A stretch of 64,000 bases of DNA from assembly GCA_963989385.1 (NCBI GenBank), contig OZ022502.1, forward strand, positions 11,705,001 through 11,769,000, written 5' to 3'. Source of the stretch: Ctena decussata. Taxonomy: Eukaryota > Mollusca > Bivalvia > Lucinida > Lucinidae. Below the pieces are notes generated by a model. It saw nothing but the letters and a program-made list of their open reading frames with translations. It did no database searches and was not told where the DNA came from. Positions 1-11,282 of this stretch are shown here, one piece after another. The position numbers were made by a program, and so were the translations under genes. Positions within the stretch are counted from its first letter, which is position 1; each line of letters opens with the position of its first letter.

Positions 1-2024
1 TGACAGACTTTAGCAAGTCTAGGTAAACCGATTTAACAGCTTTTTCTAAAACAGGTGTAACAAAATGACAGTAAATCCTGGGGACAGGGTACCCTGACAA
101 CTGGACTCGGGCTCCCTTTAATTAACAAGAAGATGTTATTGAACTTGCACTTTCTGTTTAGATATTAGATTGTATCTTAGAAGTAATTACGCTCTGGTAT
201 AGGAAAGATTGGAAGCCTCCATCTGTCTTTTAGTAAGACATGATTTTGGCAATAAGAACCCCTAATACATTATTCATATCCCAGAATATTACAAATATTC
301 CTGCGCATGTAAACAAACCCGACTGGGCAGTATATGGTCAACAGGGCCTAACTTTTAAGTTCTGGGAGTGGCTTCTGGTTATCCTTGCACAGAGGGTGCG
401 AGGGAAACACAGAAGAAAGGAGAACGGTTTTGTATGTAGAAACGATAGGACGTGATTCTACCCGGCATAAGAGTTAAGATTATGGGAGCGGGGTTAAGCA
501 TAATCGCCGATAAGTTAGGACCAGAGGCATACTCTACTCCTGATTTTTAGAGTTCTTGTAGAAGGATTAAATGCCACGTATATATAAAAACGTTAAGTTG
601 TTGTATACTTTATTTGTCTACGGGCAAGTACTCTCCCTGTGGGTGTGGACACACCCTACCACTATACGACTACGATCCCCACCGGCTTTGGAACAACAGG
701 TGTCATTTAGGTACCCTAAATGAAACCAGTAGCAATATCTTTTTTACATATTTTCTATTTTCAAATTATAATATTAAAACAAAAAAAGCAAAATGGACAG
801 CTATTCAGATGTGCATATTACCAGATGACGATCATGAAACTCTGGAAAGTTTTTATATACTCCTCGCCAAAAGTTTAGTATAATGGTGAACTAAGTCCCA
901 GATATGACTGATCCATAGGACTTCTGATGTGTCAAAAACTTTGTCTTCATTGCTCTTATCCGATGTCATAAAGCTAACAGAAGCTGCCGAGGCACCCTGG
1001 GCACTGGAATTTTGAAACTCAGCAGTTATTTGGATACACAGTTCCAAAAGTTAAGACCACTGTACTTCACTGACAATTTTCGACCGTTTTAAAAATTGTG
1101 TCCAAAATTTTCGTCTTTACCAAATTAGCGTGGCCTGAAGACAAAATGTTGAATAGTATTGGGCTACATTAATTGTGGTCAATGGCATTTCAAAATCGGA
1201 CATTAGAGACAAACTTGTCAAAACTTGTTTCGAAAATGATTGTAAGTGCATCTTTTCTATTAATTCTTATCATTTTTGTCTTACGGAAAATTAGAAGTCT
1301 TTCATACTGGAACTACAAACTTTTAATGAAACACATCAGTTACATGGTCTTTTATCTAACGTCCGATATTTGCATGCGTGAATTTCTTGTATGCAGACAA
1401 TTTGAATTAAAAAAAAAAAGGTGTCACCTTACATCATAGTTCACCTGAACTGGCGCTTGCCCATCTCACAAGCACTTGTCGCTATGGCTTGCACTACATA
1501 AAACTTCATGCAAGCATGCATGCCCATGTATTCATTATCACCATATTTATGAACAAAAGCTTCAAGATTAAAATGTTAATCAATGACCTTGATTCCAGGG
1601 TCACCTAGTTGGATGTGATAGTACGTTGTGAAAACTAAAGACACTATCTATCATCAGTTCAAATATATACTAAATCCACCCAAGCACTATGAAACAGTAT
1701 GCTAGCAGAATACTTTATTCTAACACAGTGCGCCTATTGAAGCAATGGAAAGTTTCCGAGTTTTATTCTGCAACAATTCACTGTTTTGGATCGCGTGAGT
1801 CTAACTGCTGACGTCACTGCGATTACTGACGTAATTTTGTGACGTTTTGAGACGTTAGACGGTGTAACGTCCCTTTTTCTTTTTACAATCGCCATAAAAA
1901 CGTACATTTATCTTAGATACAGTTAAGAATATTGGTGGGAGCATGAACGCGCTGGCAGCAAGGTTGGGAGAATTTGTATGAAAAGAATACTTTTTTAGTG
2001 TTTTAAGTGTTAGAATCGAAATAG
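1..2024. other. No recognised gene or repeat
   Basis: I see no convincing gene here. Open frames are short and several begin at non-ATG codons. Between 1800 and 1865 there is a cluster of GACGT-type motifs (TGACGTCA followed by gacgta, gacgtt, gacgtt and aacgt). This resembles CRE/ATF half sites, but similar ACGT-rich stretches occur inside MITEs elsewhere in the window, so a buried transposon edge is as likely as a regulatory element. Confidence 0.4.
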
Positions 2025-2327
2025 TTCAGCTCTAGCATTGAATTGTTGAGTAATAATTCACTGTTTGTCGGCCAGTTGTAAGTAGATATATCACGAGCGC
2101 TCCGCGCTCGTGATATGACCTACTTTACAACTGATCTCCGAACAGTGAATTATTACTCAACAATTCACTGCACTGCTCTAGCATTGAATTCTTGAGTAAT
2201 AATTCACTGTTTGTCGGCCAGTTGTATGTAGATATATCACTCGCGCTCCGCGCTCGTGATATGACCTACTTTACAACTGATCTCCGAACAGTGAATTATT
2301 ACTCAACAATTCACTGCTAGAGCTGAT
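2025..2327. repeat. Tandem pair of palindromic MITE-like units
   Basis: Two near-identical units, about 2037-2170 and 2182-2316, each fold on themselves. The arms read gaattgttgagtaataattc and its complement, with a central hairpin of gagcgctccgcgctc type. The two units are joined through 'cactgctctagcattg', and the pair is bounded by complementary 'cagctctagca' and 'tgctagagctg' edges. This is a non-coding foldback repeat, probably a MITE that duplicated head to tail. Confidence 0.75.
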
Positions 2328-2344
2328 CTATTTCTTAAATAAAA

Positions 2345-2870
2345 CCCCAATTTTGTAAGTACATGACATTGACCTCAAGGTCACGGAGTGGCGTGGGGTG
2401 GAACTCTGTACAACTTTTGACCAATGACTTACTACAGTGGAAATATCAAAGAATCCATGAACGAGAAAAAGAGATATACTTTACTGTAAACTTTACAGTA
2501 AGTGTGACCTGAATTTGACCCCTAAGCCCAACCCCAGGATCTGACACTGGAATTTAGTGTTATGCAATTAAAAGTTATGCTATGATATGGTTATGTTCCA
2601 AATATGGAAAGGTTCTTGCCAGTGGTTGCTGAGATAAGGATGTTTAAAATAAACTTTTTCGTGAAACTTTAAAGTGAGTGTGACCTAATTTTGACGCTTT
2701 GTCCCACCAAGGCCTCACCCAGGGGCATGAGGTTACCGAACAGAAGGATATGCTATGATATGATTATGTGTCATATAGCAAGGTGTTCTGGCAAGTGGTT
2801 GTTGAGATTTGAAGTTAAAAATAAAGACGTTTAACTTTAAAGTGTGATGCCAACGCCCACGCACACGTCG
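2345..2870. repeat. Degenerate dispersed repeat with two internal units
   Basis: Two loosely repeated units are visible, with shared phrases such as 'ctttacagtaagtgtgacct' / 'ctttaaagtgagtgtgacct' and 'atgctatgatatg'. The 'gtgacctgaatttgacccc' type wording recurs at 30.1-30.8 kb, so this is a dispersed repeat. There is no coding potential. Confidence 0.5.
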
Positions 2871-3318
2871 ATATTTCAAATTACACTCTTATATCAAATA
2901 ATATAGTTCGGACACAAAAGTAAGTAGTAAAATTCTCAGGAACTGATAAATGCAATCCCAGATCCCACCCAAGACAACACAAAATTAGTCATCACCAAAG
3001 ACATCACCAGCGGCAGCCATGTGAACAGGCATTTCCCATGTAGGTGGTCACCGGGCTAGCCTTAACATCACAAACAATATATCAATTATAACAGACATAG
3101 CAAAAAACAACACTTAAAACAACCAAAAAGAAGCAAAACAGAAGTGCTGCCTTGGGATGGCCAGTAATGAAACTACTTGGGGGTTTGAACCGGTTTGTAC
3201 TGTATAACCTTAACCCTTGTTTCTGCTTTGGTTCATCAGACACTTAGTTGTTGGGTTTGCGCGGAAGATTCCTAGCTCATCTCAGAAAGATAGAAATCAA
3301 AATTAAAACAACCCTATT
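2871..3318. other. No recognised feature
   Basis: AT-rich sequence without a convincing ORF, hairpin or repeat that I can match elsewhere in the window. Confidence 0.35.
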
Positions 3319-4971
3319 TTAGCTCACCTGAGCCGAAGGCTCACAGGTGAGCTTATAGTATAGGCAGGCATCCGTCGTACGTCGTCCGTCCGTCAACATT
3401 TTCAAACGACATCTCCTCTGAAACTACAAGGCTCATTGTTACCAAATTTCATATATAGCATCTATAGGCAGGGGAAACAATAATACTGTTTTATATCCAA
3501 ATCGCTTTGATTGGCAACTTAATGGCAACTTAAAGTTTCCATAGACTTGTATGGGAAAAATTGAAATTTTGCATTTATTGCTATTTCTCTGCAGATAATT
3601 TGATAAATCTTTTACAGAAATGTTCCTTGAGTAGATCTCTATCAGCCACATGAAATTTATGTTAATTGCACAATTTAGCTGGTTGCCATGGCAACCGAAT
3701 AGTTAAAAAAAGAAAAAAATATTCAAATATCATCTCCTCAGAAACTATAAAACCAATAAAGCTCAAACTGCACAGAAAGGATCTTGGTACTACCCCCTAT
3801 AAAACATTTGTTTTTCTTGGCAATTGCTCCAGCAGTTTGGTTGCTATGGCAACTTAAAGTTGCCATTGACTTATAATGGGAAAATGGAAAATTTGCATTT
3901 ATTGCTTCGTCACTGCAGATATTTTGACAAAACTTTCATAGAAATGTTCCTTGAGTAGTCCCCATCCAGCCATATCAAATTTATGCAAATTGAGCTATTT
4001 GGTTGATTGCCATTGAAACCGAATGGTTAAAAATAGAAAAAATATTCAAAAATCATCTCCTCAGAAACTATGCAACCAATAAAGCTCAAACTTCACAGAA
4101 AGGATCATGGTACTATCCTTTATTAAATTACTGTTGTTTTTTTTCATGGCAACTGCCCCAGCAGTTTGGTTACTATGGCAACTTAAAGTTGCCACTGACT
4201 TATAATGGGAAAATGGAAAATTTGCATTTATTGCTATGTCACAGCAGTTATTTTAACAAAACTTTTATAGAAATGTTCCTTGAGTAGTCCCCAACCAGCC
4301 ATATCAAATTTATGCAAATTGAGCTATTTGGCTGATTGCCATTGCAACCCAATGGTTAAAAAATAGAAAAATTTTAAAATATCATTTTTGCAAAAACTGT
4401 GTGGCTGGTAAAGCTGAAACTTTACAGAAACGATCTTAGTACTAGTTTCTATAGAATTGCTATTTTTCATGGCAATTGCTTCAGCAGTTACGTTGCTATG
4501 GCAACTTATAGTTTCCATTGACCTATAATGGGAAAAATGGAAATCCGCAATTTTTGCTATCTCACTGCAGTTATTTGAATTTTTGTCCTACAGAAATGTT
4601 TCTTGGGTAGTCCTCTATGATTCATATTCATATTAATTTTGTCCAAATCACCGAATATGATGGCAACATAAAGGAATTTTTTTTTTTTGAAAAAAATATT
4701 CAAAAATCTTTTCCTGAAAAAACTTTATAGGGGGATGAAGCTGATTCTTTGCATACATGTTCATGACATTAGCCACTACATAAATATTGTTTTCTATTAT
4801 TGTTGTCTACGTGGTTTCATTGCTATGGTATTTTAAAGTTTCCATAGACTAACAACTCAGTCAAAGTTGAAATTAGGCCACATTGTACAATTTACTTCAG
4901 AGTTACCTACCCTTGAGTGCTGAGGATGAATGGACTCAGGTGAGCTACAGGACCAATGGTCCTCTGGTTTT
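3319..4971 (+). repeat. Mollusc-type long repeat with hairpin head and about 327-bp tandem units
   Basis: It begins with a hairpin (agctcacctgag / tcacaggtgagct, 3321-3354), then 'cgtccgtccgtc', then at least three degenerate tandem units of about 327 bp starting near 3678, 4002 and 4330. Each unit carries 'ttgccatggcaacc', 'aagctcaaactgcacagaaagg', 'ttgctatggcaactt' and 'aaatgttccttgagtagtc'. It ends with 'ggtgagctacaggaccaatgg' and a short GGTCC hairpin. This head-to-tail architecture is common in bivalve genomes (family knowledge). The short ORFs inside follow the repeat unit and are not genes. Confidence 0.75.
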
Positions 4972-4984
4972 TCATATTTCCTCT

Positions 4985-5160
4985 CCGGATAAGTCAACCT
5001 ACTGGTATCTCAAACTAAAACTTCTGGAACCAGAAAATTTAAATTGAGATATCAGCAATATGAGATGAATTTGAAAATATCGAAAGCTGACAGTATTTCT
5101 CACTGAGACGGTTTTAATGAAGGACAACAATATATGTTTTCATTGAGAGGTCAGAAATAA
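4985..5160. repeat. Remnants of two MITE families
   Basis: 4985-5080 holds 'ttctggaaccagaaaattta' and 'gagatatcag', matching the core of the MITE at 50530-50734. 5103-5160 holds 'gagacggttttaatga' followed by 'atatgttttcattgag', matching the centre of the palindromic family at 20431, 34909 and 37509. Both copies are degraded. Confidence 0.5.
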
Positions 5161-5828
5161 GAAAAAAAATTGTTTGAATTATCCTCAATAATCCGCTCTC
5201 ATGTGGATATCTACAATACATATAATCATGAAAAAAAAACACAACATAATATCTTATTGAAAGTAGGTAGCAGATAGTACATTCGGGGTTGGGGTAGGGG
5301 TGAGGTGTGTGTGTGTGGTGGGGGGGGGGGGAGCAAATAGTATTTACTCAGGATATTTATTAAGTTATATAGTCTACATGTGAATATATATAATGCAGAA
5401 AATCGTGTACTCTTCACATACTATACATGCTCTAATAATTAATACAGCTCAAAACGTATAGAACGTCATATACTCTAGATGTGCTTTAAATATACTACTC
5501 AAAATAATTTTGCATCGTCATATATATTCCCATTATGCTAAATCAACTTATCACCATAATTTTCCACATGATAATAAATAAGCTTGTTTCCGAGACGTAC
5601 AGAAAAAGCATGCATCTGAATTGCTTTATGGTTTCTGTAAATTACATAATTATGTCTCAGTAAACACCTGACAAAATTGAGGACAGAACTGACCCCCGTC
5701 GGGGTAGAGAAAAGTTTCTGACTGACTAGTGATACTAACCATACGTAGGTTTTTACTTTTTAAAAGCCCATATCTATCAAGACAGAGGTAACCGACAACC
5801 AACTATTCGCATTTTTAATACAGACACA
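5161..5828. other. AT-rich DNA with simple repeats; no gene
   Basis: Contains a GT run and a G run (about 5290-5331), and loosely repeated 'catactctacatgctc' phrases that continue in a clearer array at 6068-6300. No gene is seen. Confidence 0.45.
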
Positions 5829-5938
5829 TCCCAGCAGGCAAATGACGTCGAAACGACGTTGTTCTGTTGTCGATGCGACGTCATTACGTCGCATCGACGT
5901 CACCACGACGTCATTTCTACGTCATGTGCCCGCTGGGA
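5829..5938. mobile_element. Short palindromic MITE with CCCAGC(A/G)GGC termini
   Basis: The ends are inverted: TCCCAGCAGGCAAATGACGT at the left and the complement of GTCATGTGCCCGCTGGGA at the right. The interior is a nearly perfect palindrome of ACGTCG words ('gatgcgacgtcattacgtc'). About 110 bp, non-coding. A second element with the same terminal words lies at 25966-26071. Confidence 0.75.
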
Positions 5939-6067
5939 TAAGACATTAAGTCACACAAACTAACAATGTGTTTCATTGCTACTCATGTGATGTCTACATA
6001 GGTGAAATACAAATGTTTTACATTAGCTACATGGAAAAAAAGAGCTGATGCAAAACTTCTTTTGAGT

Positions 6068-6300
6068 AGTATGACTACAAAGTCATATGCTCTACATTCA
6101 GATGCTCATATATATAATCCTCTACATGCTCATATATATAAGTACAGAAAGACATATGCTCTGTATTCTCAAAATATAGTCATATACTCTGCACGCTCAA
6201 AAGTTAATCAGAGTCATGTACTTTACATGCTCTAATATAAAGGAAGTCATATACTTACTCTACATGCTCAAAATACAAAGAAAGTAGCATACATTTATCA
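6068..6300. repeat. Degenerate AT-rich tandem repeat
   Basis: Repeated phrases 'agtcatatgctctacat', 'gctcatatatataa' and 'agtcatatactctgcacgct' recur every 35-45 bp. The predicted ORF over it simply follows the repeat. Confidence 0.6.
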
Positions 6301-6399
6301 AAGGAAAAGCTGCTGTCTCACAGTATTTGTATATGTGTTATATGCATCAGATCTGCAATCATATTTCATTGACTATGGTATGGTACAATTGGTACAATG

Positions 6400-6401
<2 letters not shown>

Positions 6402-6434
<33 letters not shown>
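6402..6434. repeat. (TC)n microsatellite
   Basis: An uninterrupted run of CT/TC dinucleotides of about 33 bp. Confidence 0.95.
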
Positions 6435-6439
<5 letters not shown>

Positions 6440-7101
6440 TCCGCTTGAGGGTCACAGGTAGGATACCGACATATGTGGCCTAGGTCTGTCCGAGCACTGG
6501 TTGTTCAGTCGCATATTTTGTGATATATTTTTGTGTAACATCATGAACATGCCTCCTCCGTTCTGGAACAAGACCATTTATAGGCATAATATGAACTTAC
6601 TCTGTAATTATGAACTTACTCTGCAGGCAAACAAAACTGATGTTGAATCAATGTTGACACAATGTTGTTTGGACATTGTATGCCCACTGGGTACTTTCAG
6701 ATCCGCACATTATAATGCAAAACTACGGTATCTACTCATCAACATATTAACAACCTGTTGATTCTCCCTGACATTTAACCCGTTTCATTCGATTATTATA
6801 AAATCTCTGACCTGATGCTAGCATACTTCATCCTGGTTAGCCTCTCTGTTTGAACTTTTCCCCGGAATGACTAAAACACAGTTATGATAATAAGAATTCT
6901 TTGAAAGAACATAAAGATCTGAGTTCATTTCAAAGTTTAACACTTGTGCGGCCCTGGAAATATTAATCGGATAGGTATTTCACCTCTTGTACAGGCCCCG
7001 ACCTTTCCCAAACTGTATAACCGTCACGCGCCGAATGAAACCACTCAGCAAGACCGCCCCGGTAATTAATAACAAAAATTACACCAATAGGAAAATACAA
7101 C
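6435..7101. other. No recognised gene
   Basis: No feature is supported beyond a fragment at about 6640-6700 ('gttgaatcaatgttgacaca' and 'tgcccactggg') that resembles the CCCAGTGGGC-ended palindromic MITEs at 5829 and 25966. Confidence 0.35.
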
Positions 7102-7254
7102 ATGGGAAGTAAGCCAATCGAACTGCGCAGAGATACGTTATGTTTGTTTTCAACCTGCCTCGTGATAAAAGATTATTATGATTTGAAGGCTGATTATCCG
7201 GTAGATGATGAGGGCTTTATTCAGGTCGATGACCCATTTTTTGCAAGCTCATGA
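7102..7254 (+). CDS. Candidate small ORF or exon, 50 aa, unknown function
   Basis: ATG at 7102 to TGA at 7252-7254 gives a 50-residue open frame. Its C-terminal half is acidic and ordered-looking (for example DYPVDDEGFIQVDDPFFASS), unlike the low-complexity translation of neighbouring repeats. There is no family match that I recognise. It could be a chance frame, a short peptide gene, or the coding part of an exon whose partners lie outside this window. The only support is residue composition, so confidence is low. Confidence 0.2.
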   Translation: MGSKPIELRRDTLCLFSTCLVIKDYYDLKADYPVDDEGFIQVDDPFFASS

Positions 7255-7498
7255 ATGAAATTCCTGAAACGCACAGTTACAAAGCCTATCCCCGGTATCA
7301 ATCATAACGCCAAGCACTAGAAATAGTTCCTTATGGACTAGTAATAGCCTTCTTCGCTTAAAAGTCAACCTGAAGTCAATATTTTATAGCACCTGATGAC
7401 AGTATGCAAAAGCCGATCTTTTATCAGCCTGCTCATCCGTTTACATTGATCTTCACACATGCCGTTAAGCATTAATTCTTGTGGTGTGGTTTAATATT

Positions 7499-7736
7499 TG
7501 AGCCGCGACGTGACAAAACCAACAATGTGGTCGTGCGTCCAGCGCAGACTCAGATCAGCCTGGGCATCCGCCCAGTCTGATCAGAGTCTTCGCTTTCCGC
7601 ATGAAGGTAGCTTAGTCCCTCAGCTACCCTTTAAGCGCTTAGCAAAGAGTCTGATCAGACTGGGTGAATGCACAGGCTGATATAAGTCTGCGCTGGGCGG
7701 ACGACCACATTGTTGGTTTTCTCGTGTCGCGGCTCA
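7499..7736. mobile_element. Palindromic MITE family A, copy 1
   Basis: About 238 bp with inverted ends TGAGCCGCGAC and GTGTCGCGGCTCA. Next come 'aaaccaacaatgtgg' and its complement, then 'cgcagactcagatcagcctg' and its complement, around a centre of 'ggtagcttag..ctacccttt'. The whole element folds into one long imperfect hairpin. It is non-coding, although the arms give fortuitous ORFs. About a dozen copies of this family lie in the window. Confidence 0.9.
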
Positions 7737-8175
7737 TTTCAGTTAAAAACACAGTGTAGTAAAGGAAGCGATTATGATACCAATGCACTCAGTAACTTCA
7801 TGCTGCAGTTTTCTCAGTAAAGATTAAAGGTAACTTTACCAAATTTAGTGCGACGGATGCACATTTCTGTGCATGTATTTAACTTCATTTTCGCTAAAAA
7901 CCCAAAGAGTTTGACGCAAAAAAGGGAAGAAATGAAAAGCATACACGTAGCAGATGTAAAGGGAACGATCACGCTAGCCACATTCTGCCTAAAAACACCA
8001 GGGCCCGGTTGTTTAGAGCACTGTTAGCTTAAAGAGGTCAACTCGCTAAGTGTTTTATTACAATTTTTAAAACTGACCATGTTGTGAAGAGCCCCTCTTA
8101 ATGACAAGAAATAACTGTTACCCATAAAGAATGATTCTTAGGATATTAATTAGTAATAAAGCATCTAATTGACTA
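7737..8175. other. No recognised feature
   Basis: AT-rich sequence between family A copy 1 and a SINE; no ORF or repeat supported. Confidence 0.35.
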
Positions 8176-8339
8176 GGAGCGGCTGTAGTGTAGTGGGTAA
8201 CACTCCGGACTAGCAATCCAGGGGTCGCAAGATCAATTCCCCGCTTCTCCTGTCTTTCGGATGAGACTTTAAACCGAGGTCCCGTCTCCAAATGACCTCG
8301 TTGTTGGTGGGACGTTAAACACGAGTTCACTCACTCACA
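8176..8339 (+). mobile_element. tRNA-derived SINE
   Basis: The head carries a pol III A-box-like TAGTGTAGTGG (about 8186-8196) and a B-box-like GGTCGCAAGATCAATTCC (about 8223-8240). The body contains 'tctttcggatgagacttt', and the tail reads 'gggacgttaaacacg' followed by a short 'tcac' repeat. The spacing of the boxes is tRNA-like, but no cloverleaf survives, so this is a SINE and not a tRNA gene. Confidence 0.75.
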
Positions 8340-8910
8340 AGTCTGATTGGCTGAAAGTAATGAAACACTTCAGTTTTTACGTACAGTATCAGTGTTTTAT
8401 TAGCCTGGCTCCAGTCGAATCTGTTTATTACTCTGGTGGTCAGATTCGCCTGGTAACTTACGTACAGGATGGTGGTTCTCTTATAGGAAAGACATTGCGG
8501 GTAAATTCTTTCCGGTAAGAGTGCCTTTCCAAACCAATGGAAAGAAGTACATGAGACCATAACATTTCACTCTATTTCATTCCTGTTTAAACATTCTATC
8601 TTTACCAGTCATGATCTGGTTTATGACAGTCATTTAAGCAATCCTTTTTTATGTCTGTCTGATCAATGCAAATACAGTCATTGCACTGGCTTTCAGTGTG
8701 TAATATCATTCTTGAAACTGGATCTTAACAGGTGCTTATCAGATCAAAGAGGAATGTATAGGGTTCTTTCAGAAGATTTACTTTATTATAAGTTCTTTGA
8801 CTATATCAGTTGTGTAAACAAGGGGAATCTTCTCCTCCATATTCTTATTCTGACAAATGCATGTCATATTAGGTTAACATGCATCTGAAATGTACCTCAC
8901 TCTTAAATTG
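8340..8910. other. No gene; short repeat fragment at 8401-8462
   Basis: The 'agcctggctccagtcgaatc' and 'tctggtggtcagattc' phrases at 8401-8450 recur at about 12978-13020 and 17137-17182 inside the reverse-transcriptase relics, marking a small dispersed repeat. The rest is unrecognised. Confidence 0.4.
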
Positions 8911-8931
8911 CAAGGGCGTAGCTACCTTTAC

Positions 8932-9720
8932 CACGGCCGCTTATCTCCGTCAGCACAACATCGTGTTGTGTATAGGAAAATGTGCAGGAGATTTCCGGTG
9001 GTTCTGCAGGCGATTCGAAAATAAAGGTCACGAAAGGTAGGCGCTCGGTTTAAAAGGGATATATTCTTTTCCAGCGTAAAACAAAAGAAAAGGAAAATGT
9101 CATGCAACCCTTCAATCGTTTTTCTATGAATACGAGTCTTGATCGAAGCCAGATTCTCAGTTATACAACAGATTTCCATTTTTTCCCGGAGCGAGGTGGC
9201 CGTTTTGTTGACATGCAAACATTTCAAATTTGCATTCCTGAAGTCGCCGAGTATTTATGTTTTCATCTATCACCTGTATATTAAAGGCCAGTCATATAAG
9301 TACCAGTTACGAGCCTAAACAGAATTTGCTACCTTCCTTCAGCCCAGATAATGAAAGTTGTTGTGGAATTCGTGATCCAGGAGATCGGTGGTGCTGAAGG
9401 CGATAGGTGGCGGTGCAGGAGATTGTTTTATGTTGTGCCACCAATGACCGTTTTTAACTGTTTTATAACGTAAATAATGTAGTAGCATGGCATGGTACAG
9501 ATTCGCACAGCTTTCAGATTCGTACACTTGGCTGTACAATGCCTCTGCTGCATTAAGCATGCTAATTAAAATGAAAATAACGACTCTAGCAATCAGGGGA
9601 TTGAATTATCAGTCAATCATTTGCACTGCAAAGCTTCTGTTAGAACTAAATGGTACGAAAGTAATGCTAGTTTGTCAATTGGGTACTTACATTCGTCCCA
9701 CTTTCTTTGTTTAATTACAA
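8932..9720. repeat. Left arm of near-perfect long inverted repeat
   Basis: Runs inward from 'cacggccgcttatctccgtc' to 'ctttctttgtttaattaca'. It matches the complement of 9839-10627 with only scattered single-base differences (for example ggtcacgaaagg against ggtcatgaaagg), roughly 98% identity by eye. A transcript across both arms would form an exceptionally long duplex with a loop of about 118 nt. Confidence 0.9.
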
Positions 9721-9838
9721 TGTCCCATCGCATAGCATTGCCTGTTTATCGAATTTTGGTCTCAAAAATAAGGAACAGAAAGTTTTGCCCCATTGGTATA
9801 TGCGATGAATGGGCTGGATTGGTGGCCGTGTGCACAAT

Positions 9839-10627
9839 GTAATTAAGCAAAGAAAGTGGGACGAATGTAAGTACCCAATTGACAAACTAGCATTACTTTC
9901 GTACCATTTAGTTCTAACAGAAGCTTTGCAGTGCAACTGATTGACTGATAATTCAATCCCCTGATTGCTGGAGTCGTTATTTTCATTTTAATTAGCATGC
10001 TTAATGCAGCAGAGGCATTGTACAGCCAAGTGTACGAATCTGAAAGCTGTGCGAATCTGTACCATGCCATGCTACTACATTATTTACGTTATAAAACAGT
10101 TAAAAACGGTCATTGGTGGCACAACATAAAACAATCTCCTGCACCGCCACCTATCGCCTTCAGCACCACCGATCTCCTGGATCACGAATTCCACAACAAC
10201 TTTCATTATCTGGGCTGAAGGAAGGTAGCAAATTCTGTTTAGGCTCGTAACTGGTACTTATATGAGAGGCCTTTAATATACAGGTGATAGATGAAAATAT
10301 AAATACTCGGCGACTTCAGGAATGCAAATTTGAAATGTTTGCATGTCAACAAAACGGCCACCTCGCTCCGGGAAAAAATGGAAATCTGTTGTATAACTGA
10401 GAATCTGGCTTCGATCAAGACTCGTATTCATAGAAAAACGACTGAAGGGTTGCATGACATTTTCCTTTTCTTTTGTTTTACGCTGGAAAAGAATATATCC
10501 CTTTTAAACCGAGACACCTACCTTTCATGACCTTTATTTTCGAATCGCCTGCAGAACCACCGGAAATCTCCTGCACATTTTCCTAAACACAACACGGTGT
10601 TGTGCTGACGGAGATAAGCGGCCGTGT
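9839..10627. repeat. Right arm of near-perfect long inverted repeat
   Basis: Reverse complement partner of 8932-9720. Part of this arm (about 9995-10090, including 'gtgtacgaatctg' twice) has a diverged single-copy relative at about 40040-40145, so the arm carries a dispersed sequence rather than one unique to this element. Confidence 0.9.
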
Positions 10628-10633
10628 TTACGC

Positions 10634-10700
10634 AAATACGCAGGTGCGTATTGAAATTTTGTCAACTTGACAAAATTTCAACACACACCTGCGTATTTTC
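10634..10700. repeat. Hairpin inside the foldback transposon
   Basis: 'aaatacgcaggtgcgtattg' with 'gaaattttgtcaa' is followed by 'ttgacaaaatttc' and 'acctgcgtatttt'. It is an almost perfect small palindrome between the right arm and the right terminus. Confidence 0.8.
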
Positions 10701-10857
10701 ATGCTGAAATGTTGTTAATTGGGCATAATTTTAATACTAACTGCCAACAGACAAGCAAATTCGAAATATCTTAGCGGCTTAACCCCCTAGTATTGCCCTC
10801 AGTTAGCATAAAAACATGATTGTGCGTACTGTGTTACTGCCCCTAGCTACGCCCCTG

Positions 10858-11282
10858 AATTGTACAAACATGTTTCAGCAAACAGTGTAGACCTAGCTCA
10901 GACTGCACCAGAGAAGTATGACCACTCTTTGGCATTTATTTATATTTTTGTAAAACACCCCCCTTAACTATTAAATGGGCTAGTCCAAAACAAAAGGTAG
11001 AATAATCCATTATTGAAAATCAGTTAGTTCAGGGTCAATTGTAGTTCTCTAAACCCAGAGTCCTAAAACAATTTACCACAGAACATTAGCTTTATCAGGC
11101 TGACCATCTGTGTTTACATCATAAAATTGCTGCTTTGACAGCAACATCATAAATTTAAGGGCTAGACATAAGGTCTGTAAAGTTCACTGCTGGGGAAGAT
11201 TTAGGTTTTGCCTTACATGTAAGTGACCTAACCCTATGTTCCTTTGCAGAGGATATATAGAACATAAGGTCTGTAGTTACAC
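10858..11282. other. No recognised gene
   Basis: AT-rich spacer. At 11236-11290 'ttcctttgcagaggatatat' resembles the segment inserted in the reverse-transcriptase relics near 13021 and 17182. Confidence 0.35.

Larger units (their letters stand above)
8911..10857. mobile_element. Foldback DNA transposon, 1.95 kb, possibly hAT5-like
   Basis: The outer ends are a 14-bp inverted repeat with one mismatch: CAAGGGCGTAGCTA at 8911-8924 and the complement of TAGCTACGCCCCTG at 10844-10857. Both sides are flanked by AATTG (8906-8910 and 10858-10862), consistent with a 5-bp target site duplication. CAGGG-type ends with 5-bp duplications suggest a hAT5-like element (inference). Most of the interior is a 789-bp inverted repeat. 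No transposase is visible, so the element is non-autonomous; the mirrored ORFs in the two arms are a consequence of the symmetry. Confidence 0.75.

Noticed and set aside
1800..1865. CRE/ATF regulatory cluster
   Set aside because: ACGT-rich words also occur within several MITEs here and no promoter or gene is adjacent; insufficient support.
3666..4287. ORFs of 63-94 codons
   Set aside because: They follow the 327-bp units of a mollusc-type tandem repeat.
8176..8339. tRNA gene
   Set aside because: Only A and B box remnants; no cloverleaf, and a SINE tail follows.
9339..10218. Mirrored ORFs of 60-99 codons on both strands of the foldback transposon
   Set aside because: They are the same protein frame read from two complementary arms; no domain is recognisable and the symmetry alone explains them.
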